A DNA stretch of 64,000 nucleotides from Streptosporangium lutulentum (GTDB lineage Bacteria > Actinomycetota > Actinomycetes > Streptosporangiales > Streptosporangiaceae), in NCBI RefSeq assembly GCF_030811455.1, contig NZ_JAUSQU010000001.1, positions 9,300,001 to 9,364,000 on the forward strand. The letters are read 5' to 3'. Below the pieces are notes generated by a model. The model was not told where the DNA came from, searched no databases, and saw only the letters and a program-made list of their open reading frames with translations. The translations under genes were made by a program, and so were the position numbers. This document shows positions 51,934 to 60,059 of the stretch, piece after piece (the stretch's first letter is position 1; every line of letters starts with the position of its first letter).

Positions 51934-53337
51934 ATGATCGCGCCGGACGGTGAACGCCTCGGTCCGTACCGCCTCCTGTCGAGACTCGGGGCGGGGGGCT
52001 TCGGCGAGGTCCACCTCGCGCTGGATCCCGAGGGGCGCACGGTGGCGGTCAAGATCCTCCATCCGCACGTCGCGGCCGACGCGACCGCCCTCACCCGGCT
52101 GGCCCGCGAGGTGGAGACCATGCGGCGTGTCCAGGGTCCGCACATCGCCGAGGTCCTGGACGCCTCGATGGAGGGCGCCCGCCCCTACCTGGTCACCCGC
52201 TACGTGCAGGGCCGCCCGCTCAGCGCGGTGGTCTCCGGGGACGGGCCGATCGGAGACGACGATCTCGTACGGCTGGCGTGCGGCCTGGCCGAGGCCCTGA
52301 CCGCCATGCACGCCATCGGGGTCGTTCATCGCGATCTGAAGCCCGCCAACGTGATCCTGACCGACGGCGAGCCGGTCGTCATCGACTTCGGCATCGCCTG
52401 CGCGCTCGACTCCCCATCGGTCACCGCGTCGGGGGCCGTCCTCGGCACGCCGGGCTACCTGGCGCCCGAAGTGCTGGAGGGCGCGGAGGTGGGGGCGGAG
52501 GCCGATCTCTTCTCCTTCGGGGCCACGCTGGCCTACGCGGCCACGGGGCGGCATCCGTACGGCACGGGCCCGGCCTCGGCGGTCGGTTATCGCGTCGTCC
52601 ACCACTCTCCCGACCTGGAGGGCGTGCCCGGCTGGCTGGAGCCGATGCTCCGGGAGTGCCTGCTGCGCGATCCGGCCGCCCGGCCGTCCGCGAGCGTGCT
52701 CCTGGCCCGCCTGAACGCCGCCCCGGTCGTCCAGGCGGTGACTCCGCGCGCCCGCCCGGCCTTCTCCGCCGCGGCGTTCCAGGACGCCGCGGGGGTGCCG
52801 GACCCACGGGCCGCCGGACGGCGGGACGCCCGGGTCAAGGACGCCCCGATCCGGGGCGTTCACGGCCGGGAGGTCCAGGACCGGGAGGTCCGGGAGGCGC
52901 ACATCCAGGACGCGGCCCTTCGCGCGGAGGTGGCAGGAACGCGCGGTCTCACCACCCGGGAGTGGCGTCCGGGCCGCCGCCCGCCGCCCGGCAGGCCCTC
53001 GGCGGAGGAGGCCCGCGAGCACCGCCGGGCCGTCCTGCACCGCCGCTGGGTCGTCGGCACCGGCCTGCTCGTGTCCTTGGCGGCGGCGGCGGCCGAGAGG
53101 CCGCTGCCGGAGGTGTCGCTGCTCCTCCTGACCGGGTACGGCCTGGCGATGCTCGCGGACGGGGGGATCGCCCTGTTCTCCCGCCGGAACCGTTCGCGCA
53201 TGATCATTGATGTGGCCGGTGCCGCCGGCACCGTCGCGTTGTGGGCCGTCCTCGGAACGTTCTTCAGCACGTTCACCCTGGCGCTGGCCCTGGGGACCGT
53301 GGTCTTCGTCCTTGTCGCGATCCTGGTCGCCAGCTGA
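51934..53337 (+). CDS. Ser/Thr protein kinase, kinase 3
   Basis: A 467-residue kinase starting at ATG 51934 behind AAGGAG. Motifs are GAGGFGEV, VAVKIL, HRDLKPANVI, DFGIAC and GTPGYLAPEVL. The activation loop lacks the TRLTQTG segment of the two preceding kinases. The linker is Arg/Ala/Val-rich rather than Pro/Gln-rich. Hydrophobic segments at the C-terminus (GTGLLVSLAAAAAE, then GTFFSTFTLALALG) anchor it in the membrane. It is close to kinases 1 and 2 but separated by 316 bp of repeats, so probably transcribed on its own. Confidence 0.93.
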   Translation: MIAPDGERLGPYRLLSRLGAGGFGEVHLALDPEGRTVAVKILHPHVAADATALTRLAREVETMRRVQGPHIAEVLDASMEGARPYLVTRYVQGRPLSAVVSGDGPIGDDDLVRLACGLAEALTAMHAIGVVHRDLKPANVILTDGEPVVIDFGIACALDSPSVTASGAVLGTPGYLAPEVLEGAEVGAEADLFSFGATLAYAATGRHPYGTGPASAVGYRVVHHSPDLEGVPGWLEPMLRECLLRDPAARPSASVLLARLNAAPVVQAVTPRARPAFSAAAFQDAAGVPDPRAAGRRDARVKDAPIRGVHGREVQDREVREAHIQDAALRAEVAGTRGLTTREWRPGRRPPPGRPSAEEAREHRRAVLHRRWVVGTGLLVSLAAAAAERPLPEVSLLLLTGYGLAMLADGGIALFSRRNRSRMIIDVAGAAGTVALWAVLGTFFSTFTLALALGTVVFVLVAILVAS

Positions 53338-53682
53338 GCCGCGGGTCCGCGTGGCGTCGATGCCCGTGCGTGGCGCCGATCCCCGCGCGGATTCCGGAAT
53401 ATAGTTCGGTATGGTGGGGAGGATAGCTGACCGGCGGGTCATTCGGATATTCGGCGCAAGCCGTACAACCTGGTGATTTGCGCCTAAGCTACCGATGGGT
53501 AACATGGTGTCGGAGGAGCTGAGGCGGGTACGTCCCGACCGGGTCACCCAGTGTCACAGCGCTCTCGGGCACCTGGCAATCTAGGCATCGCGTGCACGTA
53601 CCCCGCGTGCGCGTACCGCAAATCCGGCGCCTACCGCAGCGACGCGGTGGCGTACGCGTACACGGGAGGTCGGCCACCGGCC
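53338..53682. promoter_or_regulatory. etfBA upstream region with TACC-N4-GGTA palindrome
   Basis: A 345-bp gap before etfB. TACCGATGGGTA at 53490-53501 is an inverted repeat of the TACC-N4-GGTA type used by some TetR-family regulators of fatty-acid and acyl-CoA genes in actinobacteria. A less GC-rich stretch at 53395-53465 may carry the promoter. No gene is seen. Confidence 0.4.
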
Positions 53683-54462
53683 ATGAACATCGTCGTCTGC
53701 GTGAAGCAGGTCCCCGACACGGCGACCGAGCGCAAGCTGAGGTCCGAAGACAATACGCTCGACCGCGATGCCGCCGACGGCGTCATCAACGAGCTGTGTG
53801 AATACGCGGTTGAGGAGGCGCTGCGCCTGAAGGAGGCTCACGGCGGTGAGGTGACCGTCCTCACCATGGGCCCCGACAAGGCCGGCGACACCATTCGCAA
53901 GGCCCTGGCCATGGGTGCGGACAAGGCCGTTCACCTGGTGGACGACGCGCTGCACGGCTCGGATGTGCTGGGCACCTCCTACGCCCTGGCGCAGACGCTC
54001 AAGAAGATCGGCTTTGACCTGGTCGTGCTGGGCTCGGAGTCGACCGACGCCCGCACCGGCGTGCTCGCCGCCATGCTGGCCGAGCGTCTGAGCGTGCCGC
54101 AGCTCACCTTCGCCAAAAAGGTGGAGGTCGACGGGAAGTCCATCTCGATCCAGCGCGTCACCGACTACGGCTACGACAGGGTCGAGGCCTCGCTGCCCGC
54201 CGTCGTCTCCGTGGTCGAGAAGATCAACGAGCCGCGTTACCCGTCCTTCAAGGGCATCATGGCCGCCAAGAAGAAGCCGGTCGAGAAGCTCGGCGTCGCC
54301 GACGCCGAGATCGACACCTCCCAGGTGGGTCTCGCCAGCTCCTGGAGCGAGGTCGTCGACTTCGCCGCCGCCCCGCCTCGCGCGGCCGGCACCGTGGTCA
54401 AGGACGAGGGTGACGGCGGCGTGAAGACCGCCGACTTCCTCGCGTCGAAGAAGTTCGTCTGA
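53683..54462 (+). CDS. etfB: Electron transfer flavoprotein beta subunit
   Basis: A 259-residue subunit that binds AMP and, with EtfA, carries electrons from acyl-CoA dehydrogenases to the respiratory chain. The N-terminal MNIVVCVKQVPDTATERKL and the family signature near VEASLPAVVSVVEKINEPRYPS are clear. ATG 53683 is the conserved start; in-frame codons upstream are non-coding. It is followed 18 bp later by etfA, as in most actinobacteria. Confidence 0.97.
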   Translation: MNIVVCVKQVPDTATERKLRSEDNTLDRDAADGVINELCEYAVEEALRLKEAHGGEVTVLTMGPDKAGDTIRKALAMGADKAVHLVDDALHGSDVLGTSYALAQTLKKIGFDLVVLGSESTDARTGVLAAMLAERLSVPQLTFAKKVEVDGKSISIQRVTDYGYDRVEASLPAVVSVVEKINEPRYPSFKGIMAAKKKPVEKLGVADAEIDTSQVGLASSWSEVVDFAAAPPRAAGTVVKDEGDGGVKTADFLASKKFV

Positions 54463-54480
54463 GAACGGGGGTTAGCTGAC

Positions 54481-55434
54481 ATGTCTGAGATTCTCGTTCT
54501 GGTCGAACACGTCGAGGGCCAGGTCAAGAAGGTCACGCTGGAGCTGCTGACGCTCGCCCGGAAGCTGGGCACGCCGTCGGCGGTCTGGACGGGAGAGGGC
54601 TACTCTCCCGACGCCAAGGCCAAGCTGGCCGAATACGGCGCGGAGAAGATCTACGTGGCCGACGCCGCCGAGATCGGCGACTACGTCGTCGCTCCCAAGG
54701 CGGAACTGCTGGCCCAGCTCGTCTCCGAGAAGTCCCCGGCCGCGGTGTTCGTCGCCGCGACGGCCGAGGCGAAGGAGATCGCCGGTCGCCTGGCCATCAA
54801 GATCGACTCCGGTGTGCTCACCGACGTCGTGGGCATGGAGGACGGCCTGCTCGCCGACCAGTCCATCTTCGGCGGCGGGGTCAACGTCCACTCGCGAGTG
54901 ACCAAGGGAACCCCGATCGTCGCGATCCGCCCCAACTCGACTCCGGTCGAGGCGGCCGCGGGCGCGGGCGCCGAGGAGCAGGTCACCGTCGACGTCTCCG
55001 CCGCCGCCAAGGGCGCCAGGGTCGTGGAGCGGATCAAGGAAGAGAAGGGCGCCCGACCGGAGCTCACCGAGGCCGCGATCGTGGTCTCCGGTGGCCGTGG
55101 AGTGGGGTCGGCCGAGAACTTCTCGGTCATCGAGGCCCTGGCCGACTCGCTCGGCGCGGCCGTCGGCGCCTCCCGCGCCGTCACCGACGCCGGCTGGTAC
55201 CCGCACCAGTTCCAGGTCGGCCAGACCGGCAAGACCGTGTCGCCGCAGCTCTACATCGCGGCGGGCATCTCCGGCGCCATCCAGCACCGGGCCGGCATGC
55301 AGACCGCCAAGACGATCATCGCGATCAACAAGGACGCCGAGGCGCCGATCTTCGAGCTCGCCGACTTCGGCGTCGTGGGCGACCTGCACCAGGTTGTCCC
55401 GCAGCTCACCGAAGAGATCGCCAAGCGCAAGTAG
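54481..55434 (+). CDS. etfA: Electron transfer flavoprotein alpha subunit
   Basis: A 317-residue FAD-binding subunit. The C-terminal FAD domain has VVSGGRGVGSAENF, HQFQVGQTGKTVSPQLYIAA, GISGAIQHRAGM and INKDAEAPIFELADFGVVGD, all standard. It pairs with EtfB to accept electrons from several acyl-CoA dehydrogenases. It ends the operon with a strong hairpin 6 bp after the stop. The enoyl-CoA hydratase at 42790 fits the same beta-oxidation physiology but is not linked. Confidence 0.97.
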   Translation: MSEILVLVEHVEGQVKKVTLELLTLARKLGTPSAVWTGEGYSPDAKAKLAEYGAEKIYVADAAEIGDYVVAPKAELLAQLVSEKSPAAVFVAATAEAKEIAGRLAIKIDSGVLTDVVGMEDGLLADQSIFGGGVNVHSRVTKGTPIVAIRPNSTPVEAAAGAGAEEQVTVDVSAAAKGARVVERIKEEKGARPELTEAAIVVSGGRGVGSAENFSVIEALADSLGAAVGASRAVTDAGWYPHQFQVGQTGKTVSPQLYIAAGISGAIQHRAGMQTAKTIIAINKDAEAPIFELADFGVVGDLHQVVPQLTEEIAKRK

Positions 55435-55439
55435 CCGCG

Positions 55440-55484
55440 AACGCGAGACGGCGCCGCACAGGTCGTGCGGCGCCGTCTCGCGTT
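55440..55484. terminator. Strong bidirectional terminator after etfA
   Basis: A perfect 20-bp stem (55440-55459 pairing with 55465-55484, arm beginning AACGCGAGACGGCGCCGCAC) around a 5-nt loop. It begins 6 bp after the etfA stop and lies between convergent genes. Confidence 0.9.
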
Positions 55485-55534
55485 TCCGAAGGCTGTGGTT
55501 CGTCAGGCTGTGGTCCGTCGTGGCCCGCCATGGC

Positions 55535-56722
55535 TCAGGCCGCCATGGAGAGCTCGGGCAGAGGGGCCTCGGCCGGGGCGGAGGCCGTACCGGGGCGGGG
55601 CAGGAACCGGGCGGTCAGCGCGATCAGGACGCCGAGCACGATGGCGAGGCCGAGCCCGACCCTGAGCGTGGCCAGATCGGACAGCAGGCCGATGATCACC
55701 GGGCCCAGCAGCAGTCCCGCGTAGCCCATCGCGCCGGTCTGGGCGATGGCCGGGCCGGGGTTGGCGACCGCGCCGCCTGCCAGGGACATCGCCATCGGAG
55801 AGACCGTCGCCACCGCGACGCCCACGAAGAACATGGCCGAAAGGGCGATCAGGGCCGTCGGGGCGGCGAGGACCACGGCGAAGGTGGCGGCGGAGGCGAG
55901 ACCGGAGGAGATGATCATGCCGCGGGCGCCGAAGCGGGACTGGACACGGTCGCCGGTGAGGCGGCCGAGCAGCATGCCCGCCTCGAAGATCGGGTAGCCG
56001 AGGGCGGCGGCGGCCTCGGGGGCGCCAAGGACGTCACGCAGGTAGAGGCCGTTCCAGTCGGCGATCGTCCCCTCGACCATGAACGCGCAGAACGCGATCA
56101 CGCCGAGCAGGTAGACCACCGGCGGCATCCGGCGGCGGGTCGTGGTCCGGGTGTTCACGACGACGGAGTCCGGCAGGTAGGTGCGGCTGACGAAGATCAT
56201 CAGGGGGAACGTGAGCAGGGCGATCAGGGTCAGATGGACCGTGAGCGAGAGTCCTGCCGCGATCGCCGCGGTGCCGAGCAGGCCGGAGGCGATCGCGCCC
56301 ACGCACCAGCCCGCGTGCATGCCGTTCATCAGCGGGCGGCCGTAGGCGCGCTCGACCGTCGAGCCCTGCGCGTTCATCGCGACGTCCACCGCGCCGAACG
56401 CCATGCCGAAGAGCCCGGTGGCGACCAGCAGCAGCGGGAACGTCGGCGCCAGCGCCAGCAGGGCCAGGGAGATCGCGCTGAGGGGGGCGCCGATCCGCAG
56501 GATGCTCCGGCTGCCGAAGCGCGCCATCACCTTGCGCATCGACTGCATGGTGATCAGCGCTCCCAGGCCCCAGACGAGCAGGGTGATGCCGATCGAGGAC
56601 TCGGAGAGGTCGAGTTTGTCGGAAAGCGCGGGGATGCGCACGGTCATGGATCCGCACAGAAGTCCGGCGAGCATGAAAGTGACAACCGCGCCGGCGCGGG
56701 CCGTCCTCAGGACGCGGGTCAT
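55535..56722 (-). CDS. MFS transporter
   Basis: A 395-residue protein with 12 predicted hydrophobic helices, starting at ATG 56722 (TRVLRTARAGAVV). The loop 2-3 region (MQSMRKVMARFGSRSILRIG) and repeated Gly-rich helices fit the major facilitator superfamily; the family resembles FucP/YbjJ-like transporters. It could export a drug or import a sugar. It is downstream of a TetR gene on the same strand with a 152-bp gap that contains a hairpin at 56789-56816, and is probably regulated by that repressor. Confidence 0.9.
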   Translation of the reverse strand: MTRVLRTARAGAVVTFMLAGLLCGSMTVRIPALSDKLDLSESSIGITLLVWGLGALITMQSMRKVMARFGSRSILRIGAPLSAISLALLALAPTFPLLLVATGLFGMAFGAVDVAMNAQGSTVERAYGRPLMNGMHAGWCVGAIASGLLGTAAIAAGLSLTVHLTLIALLTFPLMIFVSRTYLPDSVVVNTRTTTRRRMPPVVYLLGVIAFCAFMVEGTIADWNGLYLRDVLGAPEAAAALGYPIFEAGMLLGRLTGDRVQSRFGARGMIISSGLASAATFAVVLAAPTALIALSAMFFVGVAVATVSPMAMSLAGGAVANPGPAIAQTGAMGYAGLLLGPVIIGLLSDLATLRVGLGLAIVLGVLIALTARFLPRPGTASAPAEAPLPELSMAA

Positions 56723-56788
56723 GATTCGATCCCTTCGATGGATGTCGATAGACGTTTCGAACACCGCCGGTCTGGGCACACCAAAGAC

Positions 56789-56816
56789 GGTCGCTTTCGC
56801 GCGTGCGGAAGCGACC
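56789..56816. promoter_or_regulatory. Inverted repeat between TetR and MFS genes
   Basis: GGTCGCTT and AAGCGACC arms, with a partly paired inner segment, form a hairpin of up to 12 pairs with one mismatch. It lies 66 bp before the MFS start. It could end the TetR transcript or serve as an operator. Confidence 0.4.
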
Positions 56817-56874
56817 ACCAATTTTGTGCGGTGAAAGGCCCCAGAGTGGGCGGTAAATCCAGGAATGATCCTGG

Positions 56875-57381
56875 TCAGGCGGGCAGCAGGCCCAGTAAAC
56901 GCTGTTTCAGTTCGGCGTAGTGATCGTCGTCGTAGAGGTCGGGATCATGGCTGGCCACGTCCCACAACCCCTCGCAGGCAAGGCGCACGATCTGTGCCGC
57001 CGCCGGGTCGGGCTCGCTGTCGAGCCCCTCACGATGCCACCGGGCCATCGCCGTGCGCAGCGGTGTGAGCAGGTAGAGGTTGCCGGAGGCTCCGGTGACC
57101 ACCGCCCAGCGGCGAAGCCTGCCCCCCTGCACGGCTGCGAACGTGGCCGCCAGGTAGTTTTTTGTATAGGTGTCCTGGCCCTGGGCGGCGACGAGGTCGT
57201 CGAACTCCTCGATCAGCCGCTCGACCATGCCCTTGATCAGGGCTTCCTTGGTGCTGAAGTGGTAGAGCAGCCCACCCTTGCTGCATCCGGCGCGCTCGGC
57301 GACGGCTGCCAGAGTGAGCGACTGGGAGCCCTGGTCGCAGAGCAGATCCTCTGCCGCGTCCAACAGCTCTTCCCGTCTCAT
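56875..57381 (-). CDS. TetR family transcriptional regulator
   Basis: A 168-residue repressor. The N-terminal helix-turn-helix (REELLDAAEDLLCDQGSQSL, TLAAVAERAGCSKGGLLYHF, STKEALIKGMV) is typical of TetR. The C-terminal part is a TetR_C-type ligand domain. A near-perfect 20-bp palindrome lies 10 bp before its ATG, consistent with autoregulation. It precedes the MFS transporter on the same strand, a classic repressor/transporter pair. Confidence 0.95.
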   Translation of the reverse strand: MRREELLDAAEDLLCDQGSQSLTLAAVAERAGCSKGGLLYHFSTKEALIKGMVERLIEEFDDLVAAQGQDTYTKNYLAATFAAVQGGRLRRWAVVTGASGNLYLLTPLRTAMARWHREGLDSEPDPAAAQIVRLACEGLWDVASHDPDLYDDDHYAELKQRLLGLLPA

Positions 57382-57390
57382 GCCGTTTAC

Positions 57391-57410
57391 TGTACCGTCT
57401 GGACGGTTCA
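57391..57410. promoter_or_regulatory. Probable TetR operator
   Basis: TGTACCGTCTGGACGGTTCA is a 20-bp inverted repeat with one mismatched pair (arms ACCGTC and GACGGT, outer TG and CA). It lies 10 bp upstream of the TetR start, where binding would block its transcription. It also lies about 80 bp before the divergent cysteine desulfurase. Confidence 0.65.
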
Positions 57411-57492
57411 GTGGTCAACTCGGGTGTAAGGCTCCGCGCGAGCGCGGATACGCTTGTACGGCTGAGAACAACCGGAGGGGAGTGCGGTCGTG

Positions 57493-58653
57493 ATGTCCGC
57501 CTATCTAGATCACGCGGCGACCACGCCGATGCTTCCCGAGGCGATTGAGGCGATGACGGCCCAACTCGGCCAGGTCGGCAACGCGTCGTCCCTGCATGCC
57601 ACGGGTCGTCGCGTCCGGCAGGTCGTGGAGGAGTCGCGGGAGACCATCGCGGCCGCGCTCGGAGCCCGGCCCAGCGAGGTCGTTTTCACCGCGGGCGGCA
57701 CCGAGGCCGACAACCTGGCCGTCAAGGGCCTCTACTGGGCCCGCCGCGCCCGGGGCGCGAGCCGGATCCTGATCAGCTCGATCGAGCACCACGCGATGCT
57801 GGATCCCGCCCACTGGCTGAGTGACCGCCAGGGCGCGACCGTCGAACTGCTCGACGTCGACGAGTTCGGCCGGGTGCACCCGCAGACCCTCCGCGACGCC
57901 ATCGAGCGCGACCCGGACGGCGTCGCCCTCGTGAGCGTCATGTGGGCCAACAACGAGGTCGGCACCATCCAGCCGATCCGGGTGCTCGCCGCGATCGCCC
58001 GTGACCACGGCATCCCGTTCCACACCGACGCGGTTCAGGCCGTCGGCCAGATCCCGGTGGTGTTCTCCGACTCCGGAGTCGACGCGCTGACGCTCTCCGG
58101 CCACAAGGTCGGCGGCCCGATGGGCGTCGGCGCACTGCTGCTCGCCCGGGGCGTGGATCCGGTGCCGGTGCTGCACGGAGGCGGCCAGGAGCGCGACGTG
58201 CGCTCGGGCACGCTCGACGCGCCCGCCGTCGCCGGTCTCGCCATGGCCGTGCAGACCGCGGTGGCCCGCCGGATCGAGACCTCGGCCCGGATGATCGAGC
58301 TCCGCGACGACCTGATCCGCAGGGTCCGCCAGGCGGTGCCCGACGTGATCCTCAACGGCGATCCGGTGAACCGTCTCCCCGGCAACGCGCACTTCTCCTT
58401 CCCCGGCTGCGAGGGCGACGCCCTGCTCATGCTCCTGGACGCCAAGGGCGTGGAGTGCTCCACGGGCTCGGCCTGCTCCGCCGGGGTGGCCCAGCCGTCC
58501 CACGTGCTGCTCGCCATGGGCGCTGACGCGGTCCGTGCGCGCGGCTCCCTGCGCTTCTCCCTCGGGCACACCTCCACGATGGCCGACGTGGACCGGCTGG
58601 CCGAGGTCATCGGCCAGGTCGTCGAGCGTGCCCGCCGCGCGGGCCTCAGCTGA
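57493..58653 (+). CDS. iscS: Cysteine desulfurase (IscS/NifS type)
   Basis: A 386-residue PLP enzyme starting at ATG 57493 (a GTG one codon upstream is possible). MSAYLDHAATTPM is the family start, the PLP lysine is in TLSGHKVGGPMG, and the persulfide cysteine is in ECSTGSACSAGVAQPSH. It takes sulfur from cysteine for Fe-S clusters and tRNA thiolation. mnmA, which needs that sulfur, lies 1.4 kb downstream on the same strand, the arrangement I recall from mycobacteria, here interrupted by an opposite-strand DUF695 gene. Confidence 0.95.
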   Translation: MSAYLDHAATTPMLPEAIEAMTAQLGQVGNASSLHATGRRVRQVVEESRETIAAALGARPSEVVFTAGGTEADNLAVKGLYWARRARGASRILISSIEHHAMLDPAHWLSDRQGATVELLDVDEFGRVHPQTLRDAIERDPDGVALVSVMWANNEVGTIQPIRVLAAIARDHGIPFHTDAVQAVGQIPVVFSDSGVDALTLSGHKVGGPMGVGALLLARGVDPVPVLHGGGQERDVRSGTLDAPAVAGLAMAVQTAVARRIETSARMIELRDDLIRRVRQAVPDVILNGDPVNRLPGNAHFSFPGCEGDALLMLLDAKGVECSTGSACSAGVAQPSHVLLAMGADAVRARGSLRFSLGHTSTMADVDRLAEVIGQVVERARRAGLS

Positions 58654-58724
58654 TCGCTCCCGGCCGGGGCGAGTGACGCCACGGCCGGCCGTCGACGGCC
58701 TCCAGGCGATCCGAGGAAAACGGC

Positions 58725-59771
58725 CTAGCTCAGGAAGGGCGAGATCACGATCCAGCCGGGGTCGGTGGCCACGTCCACTCTGGGGTGGCCGTCCTTCCAG
58801 CTCGTGATCAGCTTCTTGAGGGGGACGGCCGCGTCGCTCGCCGGATCCGCGTAGACGTGGAACACCCGCTGACCTTCGGCGCTCATGTGCGCGGCGAGGA
58901 CGGCGCCGCCGGTCAGCCTGCCGATCTGCCCGGCAAGGCGCTTCTCGAAGTCGTTCAGCGCCTCCAGGGAGGGACCGATGGGCAGGCCGTCGGCGTCGCG
59001 GTGGGTGTAGGGCAGCGTGAGGGTGATGTGCTGGTCGAACAGCGGGTAGTCGACCGGGCGCAGCGGATGGCGGGCGGTCGCCGACAACCGGGCCCCGGTG
59101 GCGGTCTCGCCCTCCAGGAGCGCCCACTGCTCGTCCCGGTAGCCGGAGGCGAGGTCGGCGACCACACCGGGCAGGTGCACGGCGGACACCGCGTCGATCG
59201 GCTCGAACGCCGAGACGGAGATGTCGCCCACCCAGCGGGCCACGTCGTCCTCCCCGAGGATCCAGTCGAGGGCGAGCAGCGCCGCATCGGTCCTGGTGTC
59301 GTCGTCCATGATGGTGAAGCTCGGGTGGTAGGCGATCACGTCGACGCGCAGGCTGCCGTGCGGCGCGCGCAGCCCCAGCGTGAGCTCCTTCAGCGTGAGC
59401 TCGTAGCCGTCCACGTCGAGGGTGAGGTCCGTGGCGTTCGGGCTGGCCCACCTGGACGGGTGGAACTCCCACAGGGCGTCGGCGGCCGGAGCGGCGGCGG
59501 CCCAGCGGTGCGCGACGGCGCGCAACTCGGGATCACCCGCGGCGGTAACCACGAGGGCGCGGACGGCGTTCAGCCCCGCGGCGATCTCCCACACCAGTGA
59601 GGGATGGACGGCCCGCACGGCGGGTCCGATCGACTCGGCCAGCCGGTCGGTCTCACCGGCGGCGGCCATGGCGTCCAGCTCTGGCCTCGCCTCCGTCCAC
59701 CAGGCCCAGAACTCGCCGATACCCTCGGCCGGACCGGCGTCGGATTCGCTCTTACGTCCGAACAGTCGCAT
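58725..59771 (-). CDS. DUF695 domain protein
   Basis: A 348-residue cytosolic protein from ATG 59771 (RLFGRKSESDAGP). The N-terminal half (WAWWTEARPELDAMAAAG, WEFHPSRWASPN) and the C-terminal segment (DFEKRLAGQIGRLTGGAVLA, FHVYADPASDAAV, ending in a D-P-G-W) follow the DUF695 pattern. Its role is unknown. It lies between cysteine desulfurase and mnmA on the opposite strand and shares a repeat-filled upstream region with mnmA. No metal or catalytic motif is evident. Confidence 0.75.
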   Translation of the reverse strand: MRLFGRKSESDAGPAEGIGEFWAWWTEARPELDAMAAAGETDRLAESIGPAVRAVHPSLVWEIAAGLNAVRALVVTAAGDPELRAVAHRWAAAAPAADALWEFHPSRWASPNATDLTLDVDGYELTLKELTLGLRAPHGSLRVDVIAYHPSFTIMDDDTRTDAALLALDWILGEDDVARWVGDISVSAFEPIDAVSAVHLPGVVADLASGYRDEQWALLEGETATGARLSATARHPLRPVDYPLFDQHITLTLPYTHRDADGLPIGPSLEALNDFEKRLAGQIGRLTGGAVLAAHMSAEGQRVFHVYADPASDAAVPLKKLITSWKDGHPRVDVATDPGWIVISPFLS

Positions 59772-59798
59772 GACCCCGGATTCTTCCAGTCTGAAGGG

Positions 59799-60057
59799 GT
59801 GCGCGCCAACGTGGGCGCACTCCCGGTTTCCTCCGGGGCCAGAAGGTGCACGCCGGCGCGGGTGTGTTCCTGATTTCTTCCGGTCGGGGGTGCCGACCGA
59901 GGTGGGTGTGTTCCTGATTTCTTCCGGTCGGGGGTGCCGACCGAGGTGGGTGTGTTCCTGATTTCTTCCCGGTCCGGGGGCGCGGGCCGAGGCGGGTGCG
60001 TTCCCGGGGCTCCTCCGGCCTGACGGGGTGCGCGCCAACGCGGGTACCCTCAAGGGG
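59799..60057. repeat. Tandem 43-47 bp repeats between DUF695 gene and mnmA
   Basis: About six worn copies. Those starting at 59891 and 59935 are nearly identical over 44 bp (TGCCGACCGAGGTGGGTGTG, then TTCCTGATTTCTTCCGG). The outer copies diverge but keep GCGCGCCAACG or CCGACCGAGG and the TTCCTCCGG-like end. The array fills the divergent promoter region of the two genes. There are no unique spacers, so it is not a CRISPR. Confidence 0.9.
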
Positions 60058-60059
60058 TT

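Noticed and set aside
59799..60057. Possible CRISPR array
   Set aside because: Direct repeats are contiguous and degenerate with no unique spacers, and no cas genes are near.
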